Shown here piece by piece: positions 23,553 through 37,569 of a stretch of 64,000 nucleotides of DNA; positions within the stretch are counted from its first letter, which is position 1, and each line of letters opens with the position of its first letter. The position numbers were made by a program, and so were the translations under genes. The stretch comes from Opisthocomus hoazin (taxonomy: Eukaryota; Chordata; Aves; Opisthocomiformes; Opisthocomidae): NCBI RefSeq assembly GCF_030867145.1, contig NC_134431.1, positions 10,431,089 to 10,495,088 on the forward strand, written 5' to 3'. The notes under the pieces were generated by a model. It was given only the letters and a program-made list of their open reading frames with translations. It ran no database searches and had not been told where the DNA came from.

Positions 23553-25719
23553 TTTTCAAAATGTGTTGACATCACTAGCTAGATATCTGTTCCAAATGTT
23601 TAAATTTTATTTTTCATAGCCTAAACAGAAAATCAGTCAGCAACACGCAAAATAAAATTGAACCATTAGAGGAGCCTGCAAGAGAAGCAATGTTTAGCTT
23701 TTTCATTAAGTATCAGTGACAGATACAGACTGAGAACATGCTCCATAGCATGAACATGAAACCCAGCTGCAGCCTGAGGCGTAGCGACGCCTGGCAGAAC
23801 CACGGTCGTTTGTATGCAAATGACATAGCTGTCCGCAGAAACATGACTCAGTGACAGCACGTGTGTGCAGAGATTCGGAAGCACATTGCTCAATCTCCTA
23901 CAAAGAGGATGGGAATATTTCTCTCTCTTGTACACCTAGCTTGTTCCTGCCGAATAAAGCGGCATGCACTGCTAATTGCTCTCATCAATAATCAAGCTGG
24001 CAGAGGCAAAAATAAAGTGACAGGGAGCAGGGATCCAGGGCTCAAGCAGCAAAACAGCTCTGAGGATATTGTGCTCAAAACACAATAGCAAAACTAGTCA
24101 TGAGAGAGGCTTGAATAATCACTTTGTGTTGGTCAGGGAAGATGGAGACTCTGGGGTGGCCTTGCCCTTCACGGTGCTTCAGCCATGAGTCCTTTCCATC
24201 ACCTCCCCAGGAGGTGAGCAGCAGTGTAATGGGATGGCGAAGAGGAATGAGAGCTGTCATGGCCCACAGTCGCTCACCTGTGAAGCGGGAGGCTCGGGGA
24301 GACAGCACGAGGAGGCAAAGTGAGGGTGTGCGGGAGCAGGCAGCCCAGGCAAGCCACCACAGCACGTCAGCAGGAGATGGAAATTCAAACTCCTGTGTGA
24401 AAGAGGACACAGTCACAAACCGGAGAGTGGCCAGAAACAGCACAGCCCCACGAAAGGGTCTCCCTGCCAGGACAGCGGCGGTCACGAGGAATACGAGTCA
24501 GCCAGCTGCGCTGCCCAAGCCAAATGCTGCTGTGTCCTGCATTGTCAGGGAGCTGAAAGGAGCCTCGTCCTTCAGTCGAATGAAAAATTAGCCCGTGGAT
24601 GTGTTCATGGGACAAGGGAGCGCAGAGACAATTAGGATGAAACTATCTCAGTGCTCACCTGGATTAATGACTCGGAGAACTGTCCAAACAGCTGTGCCCG
24701 ATACGGAGGATATCTGCAGGCAGCAAAAGGCTCCATACCAGACGCAAACACTATCTCCACTGTGCAGGCCAGCACTGGCAGCTGGAGGAAAGGGAGTTCC
24801 CTAAGAGACAGTTCTATTTTGAGTATGAAGGGCCACAACCAAATGGCCACGGGTGGGGTAGAAAGGCCGCACTTACCTGCTTTGCCAGTCATGCACAGAG
24901 CACAATGCTGCGCTGTGTCAGAACAAAAGGGTAAATCTTGCCTGACATCCCTGCTGGGGATTCACTTCTGCCCTTATCCTGATGTTCTCTGTACACGGCC
25001 ATCAGCATAACTGCAGCCCAAATCTGGCTGAGCTAACAGAGAAGCTACAGGTGGGAGCTGAAGGAAACAGTAACCCTTAGGAGGACTTGCTCCTTTGCTG
25101 GCACTTTGTACAAGCAAAAAAGGCCATGTGAGACTAAACAAGTCATTCTAAACAATTATTTACCTACTCACGTACTGTTCCTGTGGTGCAACCAAAGTAA
25201 ATGCCTGTATTGATCAAATAAAACATGGCTTGTAGTGGGCTAATGACCTGCAAGACAGCCAGCTTAGACCACTGAAAGTCCCTGCTCCTAGATGCCTCTT
25301 CCAATCTCCAGACAAATTGCATCCTTAAAACATCCTGTCTCAAAGGACAGTAAAAAGTTGTTTACTTTTTGAGGCACAGAAGTCCACAGAAATTAGACGG
25401 TGGGAACACTGTCCATCAGCCAAAGCCGAACTCCCAGCCAAAGCCAAGGTGGAGTCCTCATTTCTGAACAAACACAGAAACCATTGTCCTGACATTCGTT
25501 TCCCTCATAATTCCCAGAATTAGAGGCTGCACACCATCCGGTTCCTGCTAACATTTATCACCTCCACAGAACTATTGGACAAACCCTTCTAGCATTCCTC
25601 AGCCTGTGTTGGGAACTCATTTTACTGGACAAAGACATTTCTCCCAGTTGCTTTCTTCCAGCCTCTGGCTTGTCCTGCCCATTGTGCAGCAAGCTACAGA
25701 CCTCGCTACATGCATCCAC

Positions 25720-25880
25720 AGAACAGCTCCAGCTCTGCTACTGAACTGTTTTGTAAGTTCAGGCAAGTGACTGAAACTCTGCCTCGTTACCTCCACCATG
25801 CAACGCTGACGATACACCTTGTCCAGCTCACGGGGTGATGCCAAGCTTTGGTGGCCATAACGGAGACGAAGAGTTAGGTC
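25720..25880 (+). mobile_element. MIR-like SINE remnant
   Basis: CAGCTCTGCTACTGAACTG, AGTTCAGGCAAGTGACTGAAA and CTCTGCCTCGTTACCTCCACC match the MIR order of CTCTGCCACTTACTAG, CTTGGGCAAGTCACTT and the CTCAGTTTCCTCATC block. The following bases are poorly preserved. Confidence 0.55.
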
Positions 25881-26539
25881 AGTACAAATCCTCACTTGTG
25901 CTTCCTTACATTACAGATAAAACCTTTCACTGGTAGAGGGGGTGTTTAAGCCCTTGTGAAAACCCTACACTTAAATCCGTTTACTGGTAAGCACTCAACA
26001 GGACGGATAACAATGACGTGACTTGCCGGCAGTCCAGGACTGGCACGGGAATATGAAGTCCCAAAGCTATCAACACGGTGACATTTTAGTCAGGTCTGCC
26101 ATGGGAAATTGTAAAGGAGTATGATCAGCTGCCAGGCAAAACTCATTCAAGACAATCAACAAATATATTTTGAAAGAAATTCATAGTCTTCAGTAAGTGA
26201 TACGCCAATACCTCACAGAATTATCACGTGTTTTATAAGGAAAGGTCTATAAATATAAGCAGTGATGAGTGAAAAAGGCTCATTTGTGAAGGAACAGAGC
26301 CCATAACGGACAACATGGGGATTATTTCAGCTAAAAACAGGGATCTACAAGTAGATTAATTTTAAACACAGTGTAAAACACAGAACTGATCCACTAAATA
26401 AGAAGCATGGAACTGAAGAGAGGGTTTTGGATTCTGCTTACATGGCTGGTTTATGCCCCTTACAGAGAGGGTCAAAGGGACGAAACACAGCGGATGCTTT
26501 GTAAGTCACTTTGCAGCTCCAGTGCCATCCATGGGCAGG

Positions 26540-26660
26540 GCATCTTAAGTGAAGCATTATCATCCCCACTTGGCAGGAAATTTGTGAAGACCAGTTGAGA
26601 GGTCGCCAAGCCAGCCAGCTGCAGCTGAAGTGTTGCACACTACCACTCCTGGTTTCCACT
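26540..26660 (-). mobile_element. MIR-like SINE remnant, reverse orientation
   Basis: CATTATCATCCCCACTTGGC, then GGAAATTTGTGAAGACC, then GAGAGGTCGCCAAG follow the reverse complement of MIR (TTATCCCCATTTTACAGATG ... GAGGTTAAGTAACTTGCCCAAG). Strongly decayed. Confidence 0.5.
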
Positions 26661-27079
26661 CAGACCACAAGAGCATTTAATTTTACAGAGCAAACGGAGA
26701 GCAGAGAATAAAAGCACCGATTTCAATTGCATTCATAAAGCAGCATCCTAAGCTTTAGAAAAGACAGAGCTACAATAAGGTCAAAGATATTTCCCTGAAA
26801 GCACGGTCCTAACATTTGACCTCAATAACAGCAGATTAAAAGGTAAGTTCTCTTTCAAGACGGGCTTGGTCAGATTCATAAAGACAATCACCACAAATAG
26901 GCACAGAACAAAATTGTGCAGCAAAATTGCTTGAGCGTGGAGTGATTTGAAGCTCTCTGTAAAGTCTCATCCCCTCTCTCAGTACCCCACAATTATTAGT
27001 CTAGAGCAGGGATGTGCCAAAGCAGCCACAGTATGTCGTACTAATGAAATAAATGGGGAAAGCTTTACTTCCAGTTTTG

Positions 27080-27215
27080 TTGCTGTCCCTTCTGGTGAAT
27101 GATGTCATCTCACTGGGCCTCTGTTTCCCCACCTGCAAACAGCACTAATAGCATTTATTTTGCACAGTCTGGTATGAGATCCTGCTTATTACTTGTCTGT
27201 GCATGGCTCTGAAAT
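27080..27215 (+). mobile_element. MIR-like SINE remnant
   Basis: The block TGGGCCTCTGTTTCCCCACC, then TGCAAACAGCACTAATAGC, then GTATGAGATCCTG matches the MIR core order (GCCTCAGTTTCCTCATCTGTAAAATGG ... AATAATAG ... GAGGATTAAATGAG). It is the clearest of the four MIR-like pieces. Confidence 0.65.
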
Positions 27216-29334
27216 CTGCATGCAATGAATTTTTCAGCATGCCAGCCACATTTTATCCTTTGCTATCTCCCAGCACATTTTGTACCTACTAATTGTACCT
27301 ACCAGTCTGTCCTGCCTCGCTGTGTCAAGTGTCTTACAGCCATCTGCGTCCATCGCTTCCTGCGTGCAACTCTGCTCACTGCATCGCCACCTTGAAAGAC
27401 CCCAAACCCCACTACATTTGTCTGACATGATTTAGCCACACTGGCTGATTTTTATCAACTCATATTTCTCCCACTGCTTTGTGTTCTCGTCTCATTTTAC
27501 TGTCACTAGATTCTTACCTAGCCTGACTGAGGTCAGACTCCCCGGACTATAATTTCCTGAGTACGTCTATGCTGAAGAGGCAGCTCAGCACCTTTGCCAG
27601 CAGGTTAGGGATGGATTTGAAGGGTAACATTTTGTGAGAAACAACACTAGGTGATGGCATTCACTTAAGACAGATCTATGCTACAAGCTACACATGCTGT
27701 TGCCCAACTTCCTACCATCTGTACACCAAACTTTCAGCTTTATGTTAAATAGACATTAATCCCATGCTTGTATACTTAGACGGAGGCATGAGATAACACA
27801 TATGTTGCTCTTGAGATGCACTTCCCCCCCTCACAATTTGTGCTTGTGACTGTAATGGAAATATATATTAAAATATATGTTTCTGTTCTTGTATTTGGCT
27901 TTTCAATGCCACCCACAATTCCCAGTGCCTGCGTATTCTGGCTTCTCACATCCCACTTGTCCACTGTGCTTTGAATGCTGCCTGCTACTTCAAGTCCAGC
28001 TGGTCAGAGTTTAACCCTTAGCTTCCAAGATCCTCTTCCAGGGTCTCTCTAAATCAGCCTTGTTCAGGTCCACAGCGCCGGACAGGATACGGCAAAGCAT
28101 CCCCAGGAGCACCCCAGGGGCTGGATCCCAGCCGATGTCAGCATCGCCAGGACAGAACAGCCAGCACAGTCACCAGGCTGCTCCCTCTCCACCGTCCCCT
28201 GCCAGGAAGAGCCCATCTCACTCCTTGCCACAGCTTCTCAGCAGTCAAACATTAGTGAAGAGACCAAAGCAGAGGGGAGCAGGGCAAACATTTGTGGAGC
28301 AACAAGCTGCAGGTCCTGGAGCAGGCTCTGATGCTGCGAGTCAAGGGTTAGCACATGCCTTAGGGTTACTTTCCTAGGATCAGACAAAAGCCCGGAAAGC
28401 AAAGGACATAAAACCCAATTGTAAGTAGGCAGCGCTCAGACCAGCTAAGAACCACCTGCAGAGACTGCAGCTGTCCCAGTCACAATGGGGGATACCTGAC
28501 AGTCACCTTTAAACATAAGTACAGAGAAAACTCTTTCAGCTCAAGGCTATTTGATAGCAATGATAAGGGCTGAGCTGTGGGATGGTGCAAAGAGTCTCTG
28601 TGTTCCATGAAGTTATCCCAAAGGGAACAGACGTGCTGAGATCAAAGAGCACTTACTAGCTTGGCCATTCCTCGTGTCTTTCAGCTGTGGTGTCTCCTTT
28701 ATGCCGCCTACCTGCCTGCTTTTCCCTACAAAACTGAAAAGATCAGCATGCTTTTAGGCTCCTGTGACACACTGAATGCATTAGGCCCACAAGTCTCATT
28801 TTCTGCAAAGTCTCTGCAAGCGTGCAGACAGATCCATTAACGTTCACCGTGTCTCAGATTTGCATTGCAAAGTGGAACTGGTGCACCCAGCACTGGCAGA
28901 CCAGTGCATGCCTCATGGCCTTCAACACACACACAGGAGCAGAACCCTACTGGCACTAAGACGTATTGGTGCCAAGAATTTGGGTTTGGTCCAGGAAAGG
29001 AAAAAATTAGTATTTAAAATCCTCTTAGGCCTGCCACTTCACTAAACTATTTTGCAAGGCTCTCTGTTCCATTAACAACTCCAAAGGCTGATTTTCTCAA
29101 TACTTTTAGCTCTTGCAGAGGTTACCAAGGGAGCACAGGTCTCAGTTGCACAAGGATGCTGTACATCATGCTTCAGCTTGCAAATGCCGCATGGCCACAT
29201 GACAAATCAAGCACGTTCCAACCCAGGCAAATGGAAGTGCATGGGGTTCTGCATGCTGTGGCTCCACATGTATGAAGTGACCTGACAAGAAATAGAACCT
29301 TTGTAGTGGTGAATAAGACTTCATCCTTAGGAAT

Positions 29335-29385
29335 TATGGACTAGATTCTCAACTGGCATAAATCAAACACAGCTTTAAGCAACAG
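29335..29385 (+). repeat. Possible ancient amniote interspersed repeat
   Basis: ACTAGATTCTCAACTGGCAT followed by AAATCAAACACAGCTTTAAG resembles a motif (GATTCTCAGCTGGTGTAAATCAGCATAGCTC) that I recall as common in reptile genomes. The repeat family is not identified. Confidence 0.3.
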
Positions 29386-32300
29386 CAAAAGAACAATATA
29401 CAGTGGCTGACAAAGGGCTGCAACATGAAATCAAAGCAAGAGGCAAACATATAACCAGAAAACTGGTTAATGCTCAGCCTCCTTCCTTCCCAGACCCATA
29501 CCACACAGATGCCCCAAATATCACCTCCTCTCTCTTTGAAAGCCACATGCTTGCGTTCTTCCCAGCCCTACCTCCTCGTCCCACAAGAACTGAAAGCTAG
29601 CTACCAGTTTGACAAAAGCACTGCAAGGTACTCTTCTCCTTAGCATACAGCTTGTGCTAACTCGTATTGTCACCAGCTACAGAAGAATCAGTATCTTGTT
29701 GCTCAAAACGTGGTGGAAAGACAGGAGAACTTGCATTAAGCCCTCCCATGTGCCTCCCAGCCCCGAGCGCAGCACGAGCTCTCAGACGCAGGCAGCCAGC
29801 CCCACACCAGGCAGCAGTGCGGATCAGCCACTGCACACCCTGGGGTGAATTCCTTTCAGTTTTGTTTTATTCTTTTCTAATGTTCAAAGTCTGCTTCGAA
29901 CATATGCAGACTTAGTATCTTATCAAGTTATTATACTTTAGGAAAACACATGGCAGACTAATTTCCATTACAAATGCATCAATTTAAATAGATCTTTGGC
30001 TGGACTTTCAAATTATTCCTAATTAATATTCTCTTTGAAATCTATCATCTTCCTTTCCTACTACCTAGCTTTTCTGCATTAGAATATAAAACTACTATTT
30101 CACGGAAAAGTCACTTTTGCATGTAGAGTCATTAGATACCACTTTGTTATCAGGCTCAATTTTTAATCCAATTTTTTTGCCTCCTCTCTGAAGGACTGTC
30201 AGGCCAATAACCTTCTCCCCTTATCTTCCTACTCATACTGCTCTTTGACACTGGTGTAATTTCTTTCCCACATTTCTTTACTCCATGGCTTGATAGTTTT
30301 TAATGAGCCTTTCACACCTGTGGTTGTATCTAGTATTAATTCTGTACCCTCTCCCTGTCGTACAGATCGGGTTTAACCACATTGCAATCAGCAGTCCTCC
30401 TCTAGCACAAAACCAGCACAAAGATTATGGTGCCAGGCTTTGTTTTCAACATGAAACTGTGTCAGTCGTGATTAAAAGACAGTGCCTTGGTGACTGGTGC
30501 ATAAGCTGGTTCGGTGTCTCTGTCAGGTTTCTAGCAGACAATTTTCCCTAATCTCAAACCCACTTAAAAACATCTTTACTTGCTGGCAAGGGGAATGCTG
30601 TTGACTGAACAGAACAGGAAATCGGGCTCCCCTTCATGGAGCTGCTTCTGGGGCAAAGCTGCCGGGTGTCACGACGTTAGTGCATCAGGGAAAAAGCTTC
30701 TCAGCTACAGCCCGTCGGGGAGGTGGGTGAAATCTGGACATCCCCGGCAGCTGAGCTGGTGATTTTCACAAGCACCATGTTCCAGTGAGCACAAATGGAG
30801 AAACCGGGACATGACTTTCAGTTTGACAGGGAAGGCGCCTGCTGACAATGAATGAATCTCCCTGTGACTTCAAGGTTTGTTGGGGAAAAAGACAAATTTT
30901 AAGTGTCATGAAAAAAAAAAAAAAAAATCCCATCACTTCGCCTCATCCTGTCACTCTGAACAAATGCAGTGCTTGTTTTTAAGACTACTTTTCAGATGGC
31001 CATAAGATTTCTGAACAGATAATCCACAGTGCCGAGCACTGACAGAGAAATCACTGCCTCTAGCTATTATCTAGTCATATGGAAAATATTTGACTGAGGA
31101 AATAAAGTCCTTCATTGGAGAGCTTGAGTGATAAGCTGCAGGGAGAAAAAGCAGAATCAAATCAGCGTCAAACCTACATTCACTTCCAAGACATGTGAGC
31201 ATTCTACTTGAGCTCAGTAAAAGTAATTTTGCCAACCAGCTTTGAGCCTGTTGAAAAGAAGTAGGAAGTACAATGAAAGGAAAAAGAGGACTTTTAAATC
31301 AAGCACTGAAAAGTACCAGAAATGCCTATAACCTGCCCTGAGACTACAAACTCGGGAACAGCCAAGAACCAAAATACAGGGATTATACCCTAGGCTTGTA
31401 CTACAAGGAACATTTGGTTTTGATCATTCCTAGCAGGTAGAGTTCTTGGTGGCAAAGTTCTGTAGGCTTTGCACTTCCGCAGCTATACGTTGCTTTGTAG
31501 GATCTCTCATTTTTTTTCCCCCCAAATCATGTTTATAGACCTCACAGTGTTTTAACACATCTCAAAAATGACTAAGGAAAACAGGTTGGTTTTATCCTCA
31601 GCTTTCCATTAAGTAAAACGGCTACACACCATGCCTTCTTGTCTCAACCCTGCTTCCGCTTAGCAAATGCTTGCAGAGCAAGACCAGCCAGACACTAGGC
31701 TCCAAAGGTATCTAGACCACCACAACACTTAACAGACTGTATTTTAAGTACTGAGCACTGAACCAGGAGGAAAGAATCAAACTCCAGCTGCAGGTACTAG
31801 AACTATACTAGAGACAAATTTGTGCCAAAAGTTTCAGGTGTGAGTTACCAGCATTTGAATACTGCACCTTCCCTCTTTCACTATGAAAGGAAGCTCTTGG
31901 GAAGGAGCAGCACCATTTTATTAAGCAGCACATAATGCTCACTGTAGTACCTACAGCAGCACAGTTATTACGCTCTATTTCACAGCATTAAAATGAACTA
32001 TTCTCCAGGCAGGACAAATCTTCATATCAAAGATTCAAACACCACAGGCTTCGATGTTGCCAGAAGAGATTCTTTTAATTTTTGATATGCCTCTAAATAG
32101 TCCAAGACCTTAAGAGTCGCAATGGACAGTGAATCAGACTTTGATTCCTGAAACAGGCAGAAGTCACTAGAAGAGTCCAAGCAAACAGCAGTTTTGAAAA
32201 CCTAGACACGGCAGACTTCTCAGACCCTGGCAGTGATCTGTGGAGTAGAGAATGCATTTCAAACGAATCAGCGCTTCTCTGCCTGAATATTGAAATGCAG

Positions 32301-35300
32301 GAGTAAGAAAGGGAAAGAAAGGGATCCCTGAGACTGTCCACGTAAAGCACCTTTCAAGTTCAAGTAAGACTCAAAATGCCAGATCATCTACATGGAAGCA
32401 GTGTCTATAAAAATCTGTACAGCAGGAAACTATATTCCTACAATATGACGCTGTTCTACCACTAGGCTTCATCTTATTCCTCAAATTTAACTTCTCTCTT
32501 CCTACCCTTAACACACCGTGTGCTCGCTGCAGAAGCTATACATAAATCTTCTCTCAGAAGCTGGCCACACGGATCTCACTCTCCCAAGACAGAGTCTCAC
32601 TGTGCTCTGTCCTCTCAGCACAAAACCGGCTCGACACAGCAGTAACCAATACCAGAGTGCCATCTATAGCTATTTCACTTGACTTCGCAGCAAAGCAGAG
32701 TAGAAAACGCACACGCATGCTCATTCCCCTTCCTAGAGTTAGCAATACCTCTCAGAGAAACTTCTGTCATTAAGGTTTGGAGAATAACAGAATTTAATCC
32801 TAGCAAAGATGTAACAGGAGCTGCCCTAAGAGGGGCTTTACTTCTACCAGAGTGAGAGGTGCAGCGCAGGGAATAAAGCCCCTCTCCCCACTCTCCCCTA
32901 AAAAGGAGAGGCAGAGCATATGCATACAGCCCACTGATTTCTGCTGAGGTGGCCCAAAGCCAGCTTCTAGAACAGGCTTGTTACAGCTATAAGAATACAT
33001 CTTCTCATTTAATACGGTGTGAAAAGATGCTAGAACAGGTTTGCATCTTTAGGGCCAGGAACTAAGCATAAAGCAAAAAGAGATGGAGATGGCATTGTCC
33101 CCTCGGTGTGCATCCCAGGACCGATAACTGAGCCACCTCCACCGGCTCTTTCCAAAGGAAACTGAGCTCCTGGGGAGTTGCTCCGCAGCGGTGCCGAGCT
33201 GACCCCTCCGGACAGAGAGGCTTATGGCTAACCCCAGCGAGGCAGCCCGAGGGAACCGCTTTTGAACAGGTGATGTGGCAGATGGCATCCTTGTCCCCTT
33301 CTGCCACGGAGTCAGCCAGTGCTAGCTGCGGCCAGCACATCGGTACAGCCACCCTCCTCGCAGGGCACAGCCAGCACTGAACCCCGTCAGCGGCACCCTG
33401 CCGATTCCCTCCACCACCCCTCTGGGGCCACAGCACAGCCCTCTCCATGCAGGTAATGACAGGCTCCACTGCACGCTCAGCTGTAATGGAGAATATGTCC
33501 AAAAAACCCAGCCAAACAAATACCCTATCACTTCAGAGTTAGACAACCCCACCTACACTTCCCAGCCAAGTGCTGTCAGGTGTCTGCTGGCTTCTTGTGT
33601 CACAAACTGCCGAGGAACAGTTATGCAGCTATTTCCAGGGGCTACATTCAGCATTCCCACCCAGCCTTGCTCCACCTGGGAACGCAGAGGGAATCTTCAT
33701 GCCAGGACGCAGCTCTTCAGGAGACCCTCTGACCCTCTGCTAACACGGGTGTCTAACAAACAGGGTTCCTCTGTGCCCTTTAAGGGACCACACAGATTCT
33801 TGTTATTAGTCAGTGAGCTTCTACCAGCTTCTGCGGCTCCGCTGTGGGACCACACACACACCCACTGCTCCCGGGGCTGCAAGGGACACACGCAGCAGAC
33901 CACACAGGAGAGGAAAAGGCCTCTCCGCTCCATCACAGACCTGCCTTGTGGGAAAGTCCACCACAAATATACTAGCTAGCGTTAAGACACGTAAACAGGC
34001 TGGTCCTTCTTAGACTTGCTGGTTGGTAGCATCTATTTTGATTAACAGTTCATTTATTAGGGTTTGGGATTTACATGTGCCACTGGCAAGAATCCACAAC
34101 TGGGTCACTACAGAAGCTCAGTCTTGCCTAACTGGAAGGTAAAGTGCAGAGTAGAGTTTACACATGTGCATTGATGGAGGGACGTGCAGAGATCACTGCT
34201 TAGGGGCAGACAGTTCACCAGCACCAGCCATGCTTTAGAAAGCTGGTCTGTGAAAAATTCACGTAAGGCAGTTAAATTAGAGCATGCTGCACACAAAGCT
34301 ACAAGACAGATTTTACTTACTCCGGGGGAAAGCAACATTTTTCACTAAGGAGTTGGTGAGCAGTTGTGGGTTGATTTTTCTTTTTCTTTTTTTAAAGCAG
34401 GTTGATGATGAAAAAATCTCAGAACAGTGTGACTATCATGAGAATGATTTCTAAAGCAGGAAGCATGACAGCCCCACACCCACAATAGCAGAAGCAGCTG
34501 CTGCATGCAAGTTGTCAGCCACACACTGCAGGTCTGATCCTGCACTATTTCAAGCTACTTGGAGCTTTGGCGTTGCTTTCAACGCAGTGAACTGCACAAT
34601 GCAGAATTAACTACAAGCCCAGTGTAAGAGAGGAGAAACAAATGGGCAGTGCTGCCCAAGTCAGAAGGTATTTCGCATCCTCATCGCTAAGCAGGAACTG
34701 CTACGACAGAGCCCAGCCTGAACAGCAGTACCAAGACCACCACCACTTTAGATCTGCAGCACTAAGAAAGGACCTCACCAACAAGAAATATCAGTAATTA
34801 GAACAATCTCCAACCTCATCTGAAGTTCCCTGCAATATGACTTCAGTGCCTCCCAGATTCTGAATGCTGGGAAGAGAAATTTCTTCTTGATGCTAAGGGG
34901 GGAAAGAAAAAAAAAAAAAAAATCAGAGCAGGTTGTTTCATTTTTATCTGGAACATTTCCACCTGCCCACCTCTTTTCTGCACAAAGCCTTTCCAAGTTC
35001 AGTGGAAGTCCATGCCTGCCTTCAAGCACAGGCAGCATAAGAAGCTGCTGGGTGTCAGGAATATTTCCACAGCCCCTGTGCCTCTGCTACCACAGCGGAA
35101 AGCCAGACCCATTGCTGCTGGCTGCGAGGATTGAGAGCAGGGGCAGCTGGTTGTAGTGGTGGATCAGCAGCAATTGCAGCCTCTGACGCTGCTGTTCCTC
35201 AGGGTAAGGAAGCAGCAAGCCCAGTTCTCCAGGAAGGTGCCTGTGGCAGCACGGCCCAGATCGGGGAAGCGTTCTGCCTGCATCTGAAAATCTTGGAGCA

Positions 35301-37569
35301 ACTCTGCCTTACAAAATGGCAGAAACCACCTGGCAGCACCCCACTGTCCCCGAGCAAGACAGTGTCTGCCCTGCTTCCATGGACTCCTAAGGAGATGAGA
35401 TCCTTTCTTTTGCAGGGGACAGGGCAGCAAAGCAGCTGTTCCCAAAAAAGCAACGGCAGAGCTCCCATAGCTTGTCTCACACTGCGAAAGCAGCAAAAGC
35501 AGTGCAGGAGGGGAAAAATAAGGAATTATAAGGATTGCTCCACTTTGGGCACTGCTATGCGCTGCAAATTCCCGGCTGCAGGCCAACCATCCCCACAGCT
35601 CTAGATGGACAGCCTGGTATGACAACCGCCCTGCCTGACTTCAGCACAGAGCCTGGCTGCAGGCAGCTGCCCATCAGCGCTCCGTCCACCTCCACCGCTA
35701 CGCAGGCTGCCTTGGCACCAGGCTCCAGATTCTGGCCTGAACCGATGACCCACTACACAGTACAAACCAGTGCTAAGACATTTTCAGTGCAGAGAGCTTT
35801 CAGCGCTGTAAGGAACAGCCTTGCTTTTTTCCACACATTAGCACATTGAAATCTGTACGGCAAGCCTGTCAAATAAAGCAGCTGCTCTCTGGCTCTCCTA
35901 CACCTCTCCGCAGATGGAAGAGCTTCAATTATGTGGCACGTCTGCAGGATTTCAGAGCTATAAGAGCTGCTGCCATATCGCATACCTTAACCTTTGCCTT
36001 CCTCTAGGCACTGCATAAGATCTGACGCTTAGTCTGTTCATTTTCATATGGTGGCACAATGCAAAAGGTTGCCCTCTGAGTTTGTTTTTCACAGCAAGGG
36101 TGTAGGAGTACAAACCCAGAAAGCTACTTAATTCCTCATTCCCTGCCCCTACATTTTCAGACTGGCAAGACAAGTTATAGGAAATATTTTCTAGGGGAAT
36201 ACGATCAACTGTAGGAAAAAAGTAAAAGTAACTGCAATGTCCAATTTTACTTAATTTTATACTAGAGCTCCAAGACATTTACATGCTTACAAACGCAACC
36301 ACATTCCACGATTTTCAGAAGGAAGCATGGAACATCCTTCACAAATAACAGTCAGGAACATTTGTAGCCCAACTCAGTTGCTGCTTAGATACCACACTAA
36401 TGGCCATGCTAAAATGCCCAATTAACTCCCGCTGATTTCAGAGAGGTAACTAAATTAGAGCCAAAACAGGTACATCAACATGTTACCTTAACTTGCAGTC
36501 ACCTCCTGCTTTTCTCTCAGTCACTCTGGTAACATATCAATTATCACAATACTCAGATTAGCTCCTGTTTCTAAACAAACGCTGGAAAGGTGAATCTTTT
36601 CCCCTGAAAAGGCATAGTTAGCAACATGTACCAGACACATAATTAGCAACATGTACTAAATGCTTGTAATCCACAGTCATCTTTCAGAAAAAATAAATTT
36701 AAGGAGCTGTCGGTTCAAACTGTCAAATCTGAATTACTTGACAGTGTATTGAACCTTTAAACTTCTGTTGAGAGCAAAAGACACATCAGACAGTCATCTA
36801 GGTCTGTAATCAGAAATGTCAGACACTAAGATGGCATAAAGTCTTGTTTTATATGCACCAGAAACACATCAGCGTAAGAAGCACAGCAGTGTAAGATAAC
36901 ATTTCCTGCAAGAATATTTTAGTTACCTTGAGCCTGATTTTTACAGTCATCTCTGGTACCTCCAGTGACCTCAATAGATCGTAAGATTAGAGGACCTGTA
37001 GAAATGGCACTTCAGGCATTTAAGCATTCACCCAACATGCTTTAACACAAAGAACGAACATAAAAATAATCTAGTTTGGAACTTGAGAAATTAGCCTGCT
37101 CCAGAGCTAGCAGGGTGAAAAAGGACCCAGAAGGCCTAACTCAAGTGCCAAAAAGTATATCAGTACTATCACACACCTTCTGCGAGATGCAGCTTACATC
37201 AGGAAGCTAGTTAGCAAAAGTGCATATGACATCAAGAGTCAAGGCTGGAAATCGGCGTAGGCTAGCTTCACACCGCACATGAAACCTGCTCTCTACCCAG
37301 CGCTTGCCTGCTGCAGATTGCTGACGTGTTGGCTTACATGCTCTTATGGAACAAACTGAGTCATGCTGCTAAGACTTGAAAATAAACTTTTTTCAAAAAG
37401 CTCTGCATTCTGCAGGTAGTACATCCAATTTCACAAAGCTGAGGCCCATGATATATACACACTTGCCCATTTTGCACCCAGGATTACTTTTGTGCACCAA
37501 CTCATTTCAGCATGCAAACCAGTTGTGAAACAGACAGCTACATGCACTCAACTTTAAGAAAAGAGTTAA

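Larger units (their letters stand above)
17051..37560. other. Gene-poor interval between opsin and SPATA2
   Basis: About 20 kb with no exon I can assign. SLC9A8, which lies beyond the SPATA2 3' end in human, was looked for and not recognised. The interval contains one CR1, several MIR-like remnants, A-runs at 30911-30927 and 34907-34922, and AT-rich stretches rich in TAATTA or GATTA-type sites (20980-21260, 29940-30180, 36200-37500). An lncRNA cannot be excluded. Confidence 0.4.

Noticed and set aside
24075-24591. Overlapping frames of 136-155 codons on both strands
   Set aside because: Both strands open at once with no recognised motif; suggests chance rather than a gene.
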